NCBI RefSeq assembly: GCF_003205615.1
Contig: NZ_PYBV01000006.1
Span: 1-64,000, forward strand
DNA length: 64,000 bases
Direction: 5' to 3'
Source: Micromonospora arborensis
Lineage (GTDB): Bacteria; Actinomycetota; Actinomycetes; Mycobacteriales; Micromonosporaceae
The notes under the pieces are model-generated. The model searched no databases. It was not told the origin of the DNA and saw nothing but the letters and a program-made list of their open reading frames with translations. A program made the translations under genes and the position numbers. Positions 10,497 through 20,715 of this stretch are shown here, piece by piece (position 1 is the stretch's first letter; each line of letters starts with the position of its first letter).

Positions 10497-11900
10497 TCAA
10501 GCAGCGGCCGGTGATCCCGTTCCGACCCGGGGGTAGCCGGGGGCGTGCCGTGCCCACGGGGCGGCCATCTCGAACTGGCCGGCCACACCGAGCAGCAGCA
10601 GCTCCGAGCCCGGCGGGCCGACCATCTGCACGGCGACCGGCAGGCCGTCCGGGCGGCGGCCGACCGGCACCACGACCGCCGGCAGGCCGGCGATGTTCCA
10701 CGGTGCGGCGTACGGGGCGTACCGGATGTTGGCTGTCATGTTCGCCCGCCAGGACCGGTCGGACCAGCGTGCCGCCTCCGGCGGCGCGGTGGCCAGCGCC
10801 GGGGTGAGCAGCAGGTCGACCGAGTGGTCGGTGAAGAAGTCCACCGACCGTTGCCGCCAGGCGGCCCGGTCGGCCTCCCGTACGTAGCCGCGACGCTGCG
10901 CCCACTCGCCGAGCGCGACGTGCCGCCGGGTACGCCGCTGCAGACCTCGCCGGTCCAACCCGGAGGCCCGGACGTCGGTGGCGGCGGCGGCGAACCAGGT
11001 GGCGATGCCCCGCAGGCCCAGCGCGGTGGGATAGACCGGATCGGCCGGCACCGTGTCGTGCCCGGCAGCGGCGAGCAGCCGGCCGGCGGCGGCGACGGCG
11101 TCCCGGTTGGGCGCGTCCGGTGCGACGCCGCGCACCGGGGAGCGCAGCGAGACGCCCACCCGTAGCCGCTGCGGCGGGACCAGCTTCTCGGGACGCCGAC
11201 CGGCGAGCACCGAGAAACCGACCGCCGCGTCGGCGACGGTGCTGGTCAACATGCCGTGCTCGGTGAGGCCGAACCAGTCGTCCGCGCCGAGCTGGCAGGG
11301 CACCACGCCCCGACCGGGCTTGAGCCCGACCAGACCGCAGCAGGCCGCGGGGATGCGGATCGAGCCGAGACCGTCGTTGCCGTGCGCGATCGGCACCAGC
11401 CCGGCGGCCACCGCGGCGGCGGCGCCGCCGGAGGATCCGCCAGGGGTACGCGTGCTGTCCCACGGATTGCGGGTCACCGCGCTGTCGTCGTCGGTGAGTG
11501 CCCACAGCCCCAGCTCGGGCATCCGGGTCACACCGAGGATCACCGCGCCGGCACCGCGCAACCGACGCACCACCTCGTGGTCAGCCTCCGCGACGTCGGT
11601 GCGCGCGGCCGCCGATCCGTTCCAGGTGGGCAGCCCGGCGACCGGAGTGTTCTCCTTGACCGCCACCGGCACCCCGGCCAGCGGCAGGTTCGCCAGGTCC
11701 TCCTGCTCGTCGACCTTCTCCGCCTCGGTGATCGCCTCGCCGCCGCGCACGGCACGGAACGCGGCCAGCTCACGATCGGCACGGCCGATGTACTCGAGGT
11801 GGTCGGCGACGACCTGGGTGGCCGACACGTCACCCCGGCGCACGCCCCGGGCGATCTGTTTGGCGGTCGCCCCGACCCAGGTCGCCATGATGTCCTGCAC
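10497..11900 (-). CDS. amidase-signature family protein
   Basis: Amidase of the Ser-cisSer-Lys class. The lysine is in VAVKENTP, the serines in [14 protein letters not shown], and the oxyanion segment continues as [20 protein letters not shown]. The substrate is not predictable: the sequence lacks GatA context (no gatB or gatC nearby), so a free-standing amide hydrolase is likely. The GTG at 11900 (467 aa) is preferred because GGGGGAGG sits six bases upstream; the longer ORF to 12026 would run into metB. It follows metB by 19 bp and is probably co-transcribed. Confidence 0.88.
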   Translation of the reverse strand: MQDIMATWVGATAKQIARGVRRGDVSATQVVADHLEYIGRADRELAAFRAVRGGEAITEAEKVDEQEDLANLPLAGVPVAVKENTPVAGLPTWNGSAAARTDVAEADHEVVRRLRGAGAVILGVTRMPELGLWALTDDDSAVTRNPWDSTRTPGGSSGGAAAAVAAGLVPIAHGNDGLGSIRIPAACCGLVGLKPGRGVVPCQLGADDWFGLTEHGMLTSTVADAAVGFSVLAGRRPEKLVPPQRLRVGVSLRSPVRGVAPDAPNRDAVAAAGRLLAAAGHDTVPADPVYPTALGLRGIATWFAAAATDVRASGLDRRGLQRRTRRHVALGEWAQRRGYVREADRAAWRQRSVDFFTDHSVDLLLTPALATAPPEAARWSDRSWRANMTANIRYAPYAAPWNIAGLPAVVVPVGRRPDGLPVAVQMVGPPGSELLLLGVAGQFEMAAPWARHAPGYPRVGTGSPAAA

Positions 11901-11919
11901 GGCCATCCTCCCCCAGCGG

Positions 11920-13062
11920 TCAGCCCAGCGCCTGCTCCAGATCAGCGAGTAGGTCGTCGACCGTCTCGATGCCGACAGACAGTCGCACGAGATCGCCGGG
12001 AACTTCAAGCGGCGAGCCGGCAGCACTTGCGTGTGTCATCCGACCCGGGTGCTCGATCAGGGATTCCACGCCGCCCAGCGACTCGGCGAGCACGAAGAGT
12101 CTGGCGCGGTTGCAGATCTCCACGGCGTGCTCCTCACCGCCGGCGGCACGGAACGAGATCATGCCGCCGAACCGGCGCATCTGCTTGGCGGCCACCTCGT
12201 GACCAGGGTGCGAGGGCAGCCCGGGGTAGATCACCTCGGCCACCCTCGCGTGCCCGTCGAGGTACGCGGCGAGCCGCTCGGCGTTGTCGCAGTGCCGGTC
12301 CATGCGTACCCCGAGGGTCTTGATGCCCCGCAGGGTGAGCCAGGCGTCGAACGGGCCGTTGATCGCGCCCATCGCGTTCTGGTGGTAGCGCAGTTCCTCG
12401 CCGAGCGCGCTGTCCGCGACGACGAGCGCGCCGCCGACCACGTCGGAGTGCCCACCGATGTACTTGGTGGTGGAGTGCACCACCACGTCCGCGCCGTGCG
12501 CGATCGGCTGCTGCAGGTACGGCGAGGCGAAGGTGTTGTCCACCACCAGCAGCGCGCCCGCGTCGTGTGCCACGGCGGCCAGGGCGGCGATGTCGGCGAT
12601 GCCGAGCAGCGGGTTCGTCGGCGTCTCCAGCCAGACGATCTTCGTGCGACCGGGCTGCACGGCCGCCCGGATCGCGGCCGGGTCGGAGACCTTGGCCGGG
12701 GTGAACTCCAGGCCCCAGCGCTGGGCGACGCGGGCGAACAGCCGGTACGTGCCGCCGTACGCGTCGTCCGGGATCACCACGTGGTCGCCCGGCTGGCACA
12801 CGGCCCGCAGCAGGGTGTCCTCGGCCGCCAGGCCGCTGGCGAAGGCGAGCGCCACCGACCCGCCCTCCAGCGCCGCGAGGCACTCCTGGAGCGCGTCGCG
12901 GGTCGGGTTGCCCGACCGGCTGTACTCGTAGCCGAGGCGGGGAGCGCCGACGGCGTCCTGCGCGTACGTGCTGGTCTGGTAGATCGGCGGAATCACCGCG
13001 CCGGTACGGGCCTCAGGGTCCTGACCGGCGTGGATGGCGAGCGTTTCGAAGCCGTGACTCAT
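11920..13062 (-). CDS. metB: cystathionine gamma-synthase / gamma-lyase
   Basis: PLP-dependent enzyme of the Cys/Met metabolism family, 380 aa. [15 protein letters not shown] contains the PLP lysine K200, and [13 protein letters not shown] the conserved N-terminal substrate region. With cystathionine beta-synthase 3.8 kb away it could serve forward (gamma-synthase) or reverse (gamma-lyase) transsulfuration; sequence alone does not decide. The ATG at 13062 has TAGCCT seven bases upstream and no Shine-Dalgarno, so it is likely leaderless. The ORF extension to 13245 overlaps the divergent HIT gene and is rejected. Confidence 0.92.
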   Translation of the reverse strand: MSHGFETLAIHAGQDPEARTGAVIPPIYQTSTYAQDAVGAPRLGYEYSRSGNPTRDALQECLAALEGGSVALAFASGLAAEDTLLRAVCQPGDHVVIPDDAYGGTYRLFARVAQRWGLEFTPAKVSDPAAIRAAVQPGRTKIVWLETPTNPLLGIADIAALAAVAHDAGALLVVDNTFASPYLQQPIAHGADVVVHSTTKYIGGHSDVVGGALVVADSALGEELRYHQNAMGAINGPFDAWLTLRGIKTLGVRMDRHCDNAERLAAYLDGHARVAEVIYPGLPSHPGHEVAAKQMRRFGGMISFRAAGGEEHAVEICNRARLFVLAESLGGVESLIEHPGRMTHASAAGSPLEVPGDLVRLSVGIETVDDLLADLEQALG

Positions 13063-13153
13063 TCTGGTGAGGCTAGTGCCCCGTCTCGAGGGCTGGAACG
13101 GAACCCGCGCTCCCGCGACTGCCGTTGCGGGAACGCCGACATAGCCTGGGTCG

Positions 13154-13585
13154 ATGAGCGGGTGCGTGTTCTGCGGGATCGTCGCGGGCGAGGTGCCGGC
13201 GTTCCGGGTGGCCGACACCCCGGACGGGGTCGCCTTCCTGGACACCCGGCCGGTGTTCAGGGGGCACGTGCTGGTGGTGCCCCGGGTCCATCTGGTGACC
13301 CTGGCCGAGTTGCCCTCCGATCTGCTGCCCGGCTACTTCGCGCTGGTGCGGCGGGTGGCGGTGGCCGTGGAGACCGGTCTCGGGGCCGGTGGGACGTTCG
13401 TGGCGATGAACAACAAGGTGTCCCAATCGGTGCCCCACCTGCACACGCACGTGGTACCCCGGACCAAGGGGGACGGGCTGCGCGGGTTCTTCTGGCCGCG
13501 CACGCGGTACGACGACGACACCCAGGCCCAGACGTACGCCGACCAGGTTGCCGCCGCCCTTCCGATGGGGTCTGACTCACGCTGA
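13154..13585 (+). CDS. HIT-family nucleotide hydrolase
   Basis: Histidine-triad protein of 143 aa, probably hydrolysing dinucleoside polyphosphates or nucleoside phosphoramidates. The active-site triad HLHTHVV is at residues 95-101, and CVFC at the N-terminus is a common Zn-binding element of the family. A -10-like TAGCCT ends six bases before the ATG without a ribosome site, so the mRNA is probably leaderless. It is divergent from metB across a 91-bp gap in which both genes have leaderless-type promoters. Confidence 0.9.
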   Translation: MSGCVFCGIVAGEVPAFRVADTPDGVAFLDTRPVFRGHVLVVPRVHLVTLAELPSDLLPGYFALVRRVAVAVETGLGAGGTFVAMNNKVSQSVPHLHTHVVPRTKGDGLRGFFWPRTRYDDDTQAQTYADQVAAALPMGSDSR

Positions 13586-13651
13586 CGCGGGTAAGGAAGC
13601 TGAACCCACCGGTGTTACACGCTGGGAGAGGTACGAGAGGAGATCCCCACC

Positions 13652-14314
<663 letters not shown>

Positions 14315-14336
14315 CCACCGCCATTGCGTTAACTGG

Positions 14337-14369
14337 CAAGGCCACTGGGTTTCGAACCCAGTGGCCTTG
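14337..14369 (+). terminator. strong hairpin after msrA
   Basis: A perfect 13-bp inverted repeat (14337-14349 with 14357-14369) encloses a seven-base loop TTTCGAA, followed by TTCGG. The loop region looks like a tRNA T-arm but there is no other tRNA part, so I call it a terminator. Confidence 0.8.
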
Positions 14370-14472
14370 TTCGGTGTTGGGGTCATTTCCGGCCCGAGTG
14401 TCGTATCCGCCCGGCGCCGTTCGTAGCGAAGATGGAGGCAGACAAGGGTCCGCCCGGGACGAGGGAGCAGAC

Positions 14473-14835
14473 ATGGCCGAATACCTCATCTACTTCAACC
14501 AGCAGTGGGTGGGCGACCATACTGAGGAGTGGTTTCGCGGGCGCGGGCCACTGGCCGCGGCGGTCGTGGACGAGATCAAGGCGGCCGGGGCGTACGTGTT
14601 CGCCGGGGGCCTGGAAGAGGACGGCCCCGTCTCCAGTGCCGACGCCACGAGCGGCACGTTGAGGTTCACCGACGGGCCCTACGTCGAAACCAAGGAGTGG
14701 CTGGGCGGGCTGACCGTGGTGGACGTGGCCGACGAGGAAACGGCCCGGATGTGGGCCGGCAAGCTCGCGGAAGCATGCGGCTGGCCACAGGAGGTCCGAC
14801 GGTTCGGCCACCTGCCGCAACCCGCTGACGAGTGA
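14473..14835 (+). CDS. YCII-related domain protein
   Basis: Small protein of 120 aa in the YCII/DGPF family, a ferredoxin-like fold found alone or next to ECF sigma factors. The substrate and activity are unknown. The characteristic segment GTLRFTDGPYVETKEWLGGLTVVDV is present (the DGPF-type motif reads DGPYVETKE). The ATG at 14473 has GAGGGAG upstream; the longer ORF to 14374 starts inside the msrA terminator region. No sigma factor lies beside it here. Confidence 0.85.
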   Translation: MAEYLIYFNQQWVGDHTEEWFRGRGPLAAAVVDEIKAAGAYVFAGGLEEDGPVSSADATSGTLRFTDGPYVETKEWLGGLTVVDVADEETARMWAGKLAEACGWPQEVRRFGHLPQPADE

Positions 14836-15159
14836 GGCGGCCGGGCATTCCCGTTTGGCCCTGTGATCGAAATCCGTTGCCGAGCCCGGCGAGGCTCGAT
14901 AACGTGGCCGTACACGTGAAAGGAGGTGGTCCAGACTTGTATAGCAATCGGACTCGTGAGGTGGCTGTCAGCTAGCCGCTGTCCTCGACAGTGATCGGTC
15001 CGCCCTAAGGCGGGCACCAGCACCATCGTCGAGACCGTGTGGCAGCGGTGCGGCGAATCCACGACAGCCACCCGACCCCCGGGGTGCCGGCCAAGTCCAG
15101 CCGGCCCGCGCACCAGCGCGGAGCGCCCCGGGGGTCGCTCCATATCCGGGGGAGCGGCG
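14836..15159 (+). promoter_or_regulatory. non-coding gap holding the RNase Z leader
   Basis: This 324-base gap has no ordinary gene. It holds a good sigma70-type promoter, TTGCCG (14877-14882), 17 bases, TAACGT (14900-14905), predicting a start near 14912. The leader of about 245 nt to rnz contains the mini-ORF at 14937 and several stems: CTGTC/GACAG (14979-14983 with 14987-14991), a 7-bp stem at 14998-15015 with loop CUAA, and 10-bp pairing of 14960-14969 with 15063-15072. CTCGAC at 14984-14989 can alternatively pair with GTCGAG at 15028-15033. Confidence 0.6.
14937..14975 (+). CDS. 12-codon leader ORF with anti-16S Shine-Dalgarno
   Basis: Starting at TTG 14937 the frame encodes LYSNRTREVAVS and stops at TAG. 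The sequence GAAAGGAGGTGGTCC at 14918-14932 pairs with the 3' end of 16S rRNA almost without a break (one G-U), with GGAGG ten bases before the TTG. An in-frame GTG at 14916 would give 19 codons but uses up the ribosome site. The last codons (GGTGGCTGTC) are the 5' half of a long-range stem, so ribosome position would change RNA folding. Leader-peptide function is inference. Confidence 0.5.
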   Translation: MYSNRTREVAVS

Positions 15160-16089
15160 ATGTCCATGCGCGAGCTGGTGGTGCTGGGGACGGCCAGCCA
15201 GGCGCCGACCCGCCAGCGCAACCACAACGGGTACGTGCTGCGCTGGGACGACGAGGTGATCCTCTTCGACCCGGGTGAGGGCAGCCAGCGTCAGCTCCTG
15301 CACACCACTGTCACCGCCACCGACCTGACCCGGATCTGCGTCACCCACTTCCACGGCGACCACTGCCTCGGCCTGCCCGGCACCATCCAGCGGCTCTCCC
15401 TGGACCGGGTGGCGCACCCGGTGGCCGTGCACTTTCCCGCCGGCGGCGCCGAGTATTTTGCCCGGCTCCGGCACGCCACCTCCTTCTACGAGACCGCCGA
15501 GCTGCGGGTCGAGCCCATCGAGGCGGACGGGCAGCGGATCACCCTGGGCTGCGGCACGCTGGAGGCACGCCGGCTGCGACACCCCATCGAGACGTACGGG
15601 TACCGGCTGGTCGAGCCGGACGGCCACCGGATGCTGCCGGAGAAGCTGACCGCGTACGGCATCGCCGGGCCGGCCGTCGGCGAGCTGATCCGCGTCGGGC
15701 ACCTGGACCTCAACGGACGCCGCGTCACCCGCGACGAGGTGAGCGTGCCCCGGCCCGGGCAGCGGTTCGCGTTCGTGATGGACACCGGCCTCTGCGACGG
15801 GGTGTACGCCCTCGCCGAGCACGCCGACCTGCTGGTCATCGAGTCGACCTTCCTGGAGTCGGAGGCCGCGCTCGCCGCCGAGGTCGGCCACCTGACCGCG
15901 GCGCAGGCCGCCCGGGTGGCGACCGAGTCCGGGGTACGCCGGCTCGTGCTCACCCACTTCTCCCAGCGCTACAGCGACCCGCGCCGGTTCCACGACGAGG
16001 CACGCGCGCACTTCGACGGTGACCTGATCATCGCCGAGGACCTGACCACGGTGCAGCTCCCACCCCGCCGGGTAGCCTCGGCCGGGTGA
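15160..16089 (+). CDS. rnz: ribonuclease Z (tRNA 3' endonuclease)
   Basis: Metallo-beta-lactamase-fold endonuclease that removes 3' trailers from tRNA precursors. [13 protein letters not shown] gives the zinc motif H63, H65, D67, H68; further ligands are the aspartate in VMDTGLCD and the histidine in LTHFSQRY. The length of 309 aa is the bacterial short form. The ATG at 15160 follows GGGGGAG at five bases; the ORF extension back to 15037 lies inside the structured leader. It overlaps the next gene by four bases (GTGA). The leader suggests post-transcriptional control. Confidence 0.88.
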   Translation: MSMRELVVLGTASQAPTRQRNHNGYVLRWDDEVILFDPGEGSQRQLLHTTVTATDLTRICVTHFHGDHCLGLPGTIQRLSLDRVAHPVAVHFPAGGAEYFARLRHATSFYETAELRVEPIEADGQRITLGCGTLEARRLRHPIETYGYRLVEPDGHRMLPEKLTAYGIAGPAVGELIRVGHLDLNGRRVTRDEVSVPRPGQRFAFVMDTGLCDGVYALAEHADLLVIESTFLESEAALAAEVGHLTAAQAARVATESGVRRLVLTHFSQRYSDPRRFHDEARAHFDGDLIIAEDLTTVQLPPRRVASAG

Positions 16090-16595
16090 CCGTCACGCTC
16101 CGCCCCGCGACCGATGCCGATCTGATGGCGGTGGGTGCCCTGCACCAGCGCTCCCGGGTCGCCGCGTACTCCGCCTTCCTGCCGGCCGAGGCGCTGGCCG
16201 ACCCGACGCCGGAGGCGATGGGCCGGTACTGGGTCGAGCGGTGGCAGTGGGAGCGCGACACCCACCGGATGACCGTGGCCGAGCGGGCCGGGGAGTTGGT
16301 CGGGTTCAGCCACCTGGGCCCGGACGACGAGGACGACCCGGCCACCGGGCTGCTCAACGCGATCCATCTCGACCCGGCCGAGCAGGGCCGCGGCACCGGC
16401 CGCGCGCTGATGGTCGACGCGTTGGACGCCATGCGGGCACGGGCCTGGCGACGCGCTGTGCTGTGGGTGCTCCGGGACAACGCCCACGCTCGCGCCTTCT
16501 ACGAGCGCGGCGGCTGGACGCCCACGGGCGACGAACGAGACGAGACGATCGGCTCGGCGCCAACCCGACAACTCCGCTACACCCGAAACCTCTAA
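16086..16595 (+). CDS. GNAT-family N-acetyltransferase
   Basis: Acetyl-CoA-dependent transferase of 169 aa with unknown acceptor. The acetyl-CoA loop reads [14 protein letters not shown] (Q/RxxGxG/A type), followed by the [18 protein letters not shown] segment typical of motif B. The GTG start overlaps the rnz stop, so the two are translationally coupled. The RimI-like length does not define the substrate. It ends at the C-rich convergent spacer. Confidence 0.85.
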   Translation: MTVTLRPATDADLMAVGALHQRSRVAAYSAFLPAEALADPTPEAMGRYWVERWQWERDTHRMTVAERAGELVGFSHLGPDDEDDPATGLLNAIHLDPAEQGRGTGRALMVDALDAMRARAWRRAVLWVLRDNAHARAFYERGGWTPTGDERDETIGSAPTRQLRYTRNL

Positions 16596-16826
16596 CCCAC
16601 CCCACCCGCCCCGCCCCGCCCCGCCCCGCCCCGCCTCGCCCCACCCCGCCTCGCCTCGCCCCGCCCCGCCTCGCCTCGCCGATCTTGCACTTTCTGCAGC
16701 GACAAAGCGCCGCAACAGCGACCTTCACGCGACAGCAAGTGCAAGATCGGCGGGGCGGGGGTAGGGGTAGGGGCGGGGCGGGGTGGGGGCAGGGCGGGGT
16801 GGGGGCAGGGCGGGGCGGGGCGCGGT
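16596..16826. repeat. convergent spacer: C-rich arms around a hairpin
   Basis: The left part (16600-16680) is built of CCCCG/CCTCG repeats and the right part (16750-16822) of GGGGCG repeats, so each strand is C-rich just after its own gene's stop. Between them 16678-16692 and 16737-16751 form a perfect 15-bp inverted repeat (GCCGATCTTGCACTT) with a 44-base loop. It looks like a bidirectional terminator between the GNAT gene and cystathionine beta-synthase, possibly Rho-assisted. The G-rich strand also has strong G-quadruplex potential. Confidence 0.7.
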
Positions 16827-18197
<1,371 letters not shown>

Positions 18198-18269
18198 GGT
18201 GTGCCCTTCGTTGCGGCGCCGGCGATGGCGGCCGGGCAGACGTTTCCTCGCCGCCCAGCGTACGTGCCG

Positions 18270-18626
18270 TCAGGGCACCAGCCGCCCGGGGATGACAGAG
18301 CTGCGGCGGGTCTCCCACTCCAGGAAGCGATCGGTTTCGGCGAGCACGCTGCCGGCCAACCAGGTGATCATGACCGCATCGTCGGCCAACCCGAAGATGG
18401 CCAGCGGGATCTCCGGGAGCAGGTCGATCGGCGACACGATGTACGCCGTCGCCGCGGTCATCAGGGCCAGCCGGAGGCCGCCGTCGTACTCCCCTCTGGT
18501 GGTGGCCCGGATCATCCGGGGCAGCGCGGCCAACCGCGTGCCCAGCGACGGCCCACCGCGAGCCCCGGCCGCCAGGGCCCGCGCCAGGGCCGTGAACGCC
18601 GCGCTGCGCTTCAGTGTCTTCCCCAT
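18270..18626 (-). CDS. YkvA/DUF1232 small membrane-associated protein
   Basis: Protein of 118 aa in the DUF1232 family. The core LMTAATAYIVSPIDLLPEIPLAIFGLADDAVMITWLAGS matches the family pattern Y-SP-DL-P and is amphipathic or membrane-buried. The function is unknown. GAGAGGAG lies upstream of the ATG. It is divergent from the SGNH hydrolase pair. Confidence 0.85.
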   Translation of the reverse strand: MGKTLKRSAAFTALARALAAGARGGPSLGTRLAALPRMIRATTRGEYDGGLRLALMTAATAYIVSPIDLLPEIPLAIFGLADDAVMITWLAGSVLAETDRFLEWETRRSSVIPGRLVP

Positions 18627-18776
18627 CGTCGCGCTCCTCTCCGCCGGATCAGCGTGGCGGGTCGACGCAAGCCGGCCGGCCTCTCCCGCACAGATACCCC
18701 GGTGCGTCGGTTTCCAGGCACCCGCGTGCCGTCACGACGACAGCGGCGTGTCGGGGCGGCGCGATAATGTCGCGGT

Positions 18777-19829
18777 ATGGGGGTGGCTGATTCCGTCGTA
18801 CCCGGTGGCGAACGCTGGCGACAGGCCCGGCGGTTCGCCCGGCTGGCGGCGATCGGGACGGGTGTCACCGCGGTGGCCGCGGTGGCGACCGGCGGGGTGC
18901 TGCTCGGCCAGGCCCGGCAGGCCCGACGCACCATCCCGATGGCCGAGGCGCCGCCACCGCGCTGCGACGGGATCTACGGCGCGAAGTTCCCCGGCCCAGC
19001 GCTCACCATGGTCGTGCTCGGTGACTCCTCGGCCGCCGGCTACGGCGTGCACCGCCGCCGGGAGACACCCGGCGGGCTGCTCGCCACCGGCCTGTCCCGT
19101 CGACTGCACCGGCCGGTGCAGGTGCATCGCTTCGCGGTGGTGGGCGCGATCTCCGCGGCGCTCCGCCACCAGGTGGAGGCGGCGTTGGAGTGCCGACCCG
19201 ACATCGCGGTGATCCTCATCGGTGGCAACGACATCACCAACCGCACCCCTCGCGGGTTGGCGGTGCGCTACCTCGTCGAGGCGGTGCACAGTCTGCGCGA
19301 CGCTGGCTGCGAGGTGGTCGTCGGCACCTGCCCCGACCTGGGCGCGATCCGCCCGATCCAGCCGCCTCTGCGCTGGCTGGCGCACCGGTGGAGCCGCCAG
19401 CTCGCCGCAGCTCAGACGGTAGCGGTGGTCGAGGCGGGCGGTTGGACGGTCTCCCTCGGTGATCTGCTCGGCCCTCGGTTCGCCGCCGAGCCGACCCGCA
19501 TGTTCGCCTGGGACCGGTTCCACCCCTCCGCCGAGGGTTACGCGATGGCCGCCGCCGCGCTCCTGCCGACGATGTTGTCCGCGCTCGGCGCAGGGCAGGA
19601 ACGACGGGCCACACCGACTCGGGGCGAGGGCGTACGGTCGCTGGCAGAGGCCGCCCAGGAGGCGGCCCGGCACGCGGGCACGGAGGTGAGCGGCACCCAG
19701 GTCCGGGGCCACGACCGGGGGCCGGCCGGCCGGTGGGCGCAGTTGCGCCGCCGGGCGTTCTTCGGTGTCGGCGCGGTGCCGGAGCACGGGTCCGCCCCGG
19801 ACACCTCGACAGTGGAGGGACTGGCATGA
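18777..19829 (+). CDS. SGNH/GDSL hydrolase with N-terminal anchor (first of two)
   Basis: Lipase/esterase-like protein of 350 aa. An N-terminal hydrophobic helix (about residues 22-43) suggests membrane anchoring with an external catalytic domain. The SGNH blocks are LGDSSAAGYGV (Ser), the intervening Gly, GGND (Asn) and DRFHPSAEGY (Asp-His). About 65 residues beyond the catalytic domain form a low-complexity tail. TAATGT ends six bases before the ATG, so it is leaderless-type. It overlaps the next, paralogous gene as ATGA. Confidence 0.87.
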   Translation: MGVADSVVPGGERWRQARRFARLAAIGTGVTAVAAVATGGVLLGQARQARRTIPMAEAPPPRCDGIYGAKFPGPALTMVVLGDSSAAGYGVHRRRETPGGLLATGLSRRLHRPVQVHRFAVVGAISAALRHQVEAALECRPDIAVILIGGNDITNRTPRGLAVRYLVEAVHSLRDAGCEVVVGTCPDLGAIRPIQPPLRWLAHRWSRQLAAAQTVAVVEAGGWTVSLGDLLGPRFAAEPTRMFAWDRFHPSAEGYAMAAAALLPTMLSALGAGQERRATPTRGEGVRSLAEAAQEAARHAGTEVSGTQVRGHDRGPAGRWAQLRRRAFFGVGAVPEHGSAPDTSTVEGLA

Positions 19830-20638
19830 ACGAGCGCAGCGAGCGGGGCGTGACCGCCGGCCTCGCCGGCCGGCTGGGTCGGGCGGCGGCACTCTCGCTG
19901 CTGGCCGGCACCGTGGGAGGCGCCGCCGTGCTGGCCGGTGAGGCGTTCGTCGCCCGGCACCGACGCTACGCCCAACCGGAGCTGGGGCTGGCCCTGCGGG
20001 CCACGATCGGCCGATCGGGCGCTCCGCCGCTGCGGCTGGTGCTGCTCGGCGACTCGTCGGCCCTGGGGGTGGGTGTCGACCGTCTCGAGGACACCATCGG
20101 CGGGCAGTTGGCCAACCTGCTCGCCGAGGGCCCGACCGGCCGGCGCGTGCACCTGTCCAGCGTCGGCGTCTCCGGGTCCCGCTCGACGGACCTGGCCACC
20201 CAGGTCGCCCGGGCCCTGCTCGGTGAACGACCGGACGTGGCGCTGATCCTGATCGGCGCGAACGACGCCACCGGTCTGCGCCGACCGTCCGACGCTTCGG
20301 CCTATCTGGGCGCGGCGGTGCACCGGCTGCGCGAGGCACGGGTCGAGGTGGTGGTGGGCACCTGCCCCGATCTCGGCGCGGTTCGTGCGATCGCGCCTCC
20401 GCTACGCCAGGTGGTCGGCTGGTCCGGGCGTCGGATGGCCCGTGCACAGACGACGGCCGTGCTGGACGCGGGCGGCTCGGTGGTCGACCTCGCCACCGAG
20501 ACCGGGCCGGTGTTCCGCGCCGACGCGGGGACGCTCTGCCACGACGGCTTCCACCCCTCCGCCGACGGCTACCGGGTGTGGGCGCATGCGCTGCTGCCGG
20601 CCATCGCCGCCGCGGCGACGGTCGCGACCCGACGCTAG
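19826..20638 (+). CDS. SGNH/GDSL hydrolase (second of tandem pair)
   Basis: Paralogue of the preceding gene, 270 aa, with an N-terminal hydrophobic helix (about residues 20-40), LLGDSSALGVGVD, IGANDATGL and DGFHPSADGYRVW for the four catalytic blocks, and the shared segment VVVGTCPDLGA(I/V)R. The ATG at 19826 overlaps the upstream stop, so the pair is co-translated. It lacks the first copy's C-terminal tail. The substrate is unknown; envelope lipid or peptidoglycan esters are possibilities. Confidence 0.87.
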   Translation: MNERSERGVTAGLAGRLGRAAALSLLAGTVGGAAVLAGEAFVARHRRYAQPELGLALRATIGRSGAPPLRLVLLGDSSALGVGVDRLEDTIGGQLANLLAEGPTGRRVHLSSVGVSGSRSTDLATQVARALLGERPDVALILIGANDATGLRRPSDASAYLGAAVHRLREARVEVVVGTCPDLGAVRAIAPPLRQVVGWSGRRMARAQTTAVLDAGGSVVDLATETGPVFRADAGTLCHDGFHPSADGYRVWAHALLPAIAAAATVATRR

Positions 20639-20715
20639 ATCACCCCGACCGGGGTGACATTTCCCGCCGCGCCGGCTTCTTCCGCGCCATGTTACCGGCG
20701 GGTTAACGTTGGCCC

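Noticed and set aside
13063..13153. SAM or other methionine-related riboswitch upstream of metB
   Set aside because: The -10 box lies seven bases before the ATG, leaving no leader RNA to hold one.
14337..14369. tRNA-like T-loop (GGGTTTCGAACCC) after msrA
   Set aside because: No acceptor, D or anticodon arm can be formed; it is the loop of a perfect inverted repeat and fits a terminator.
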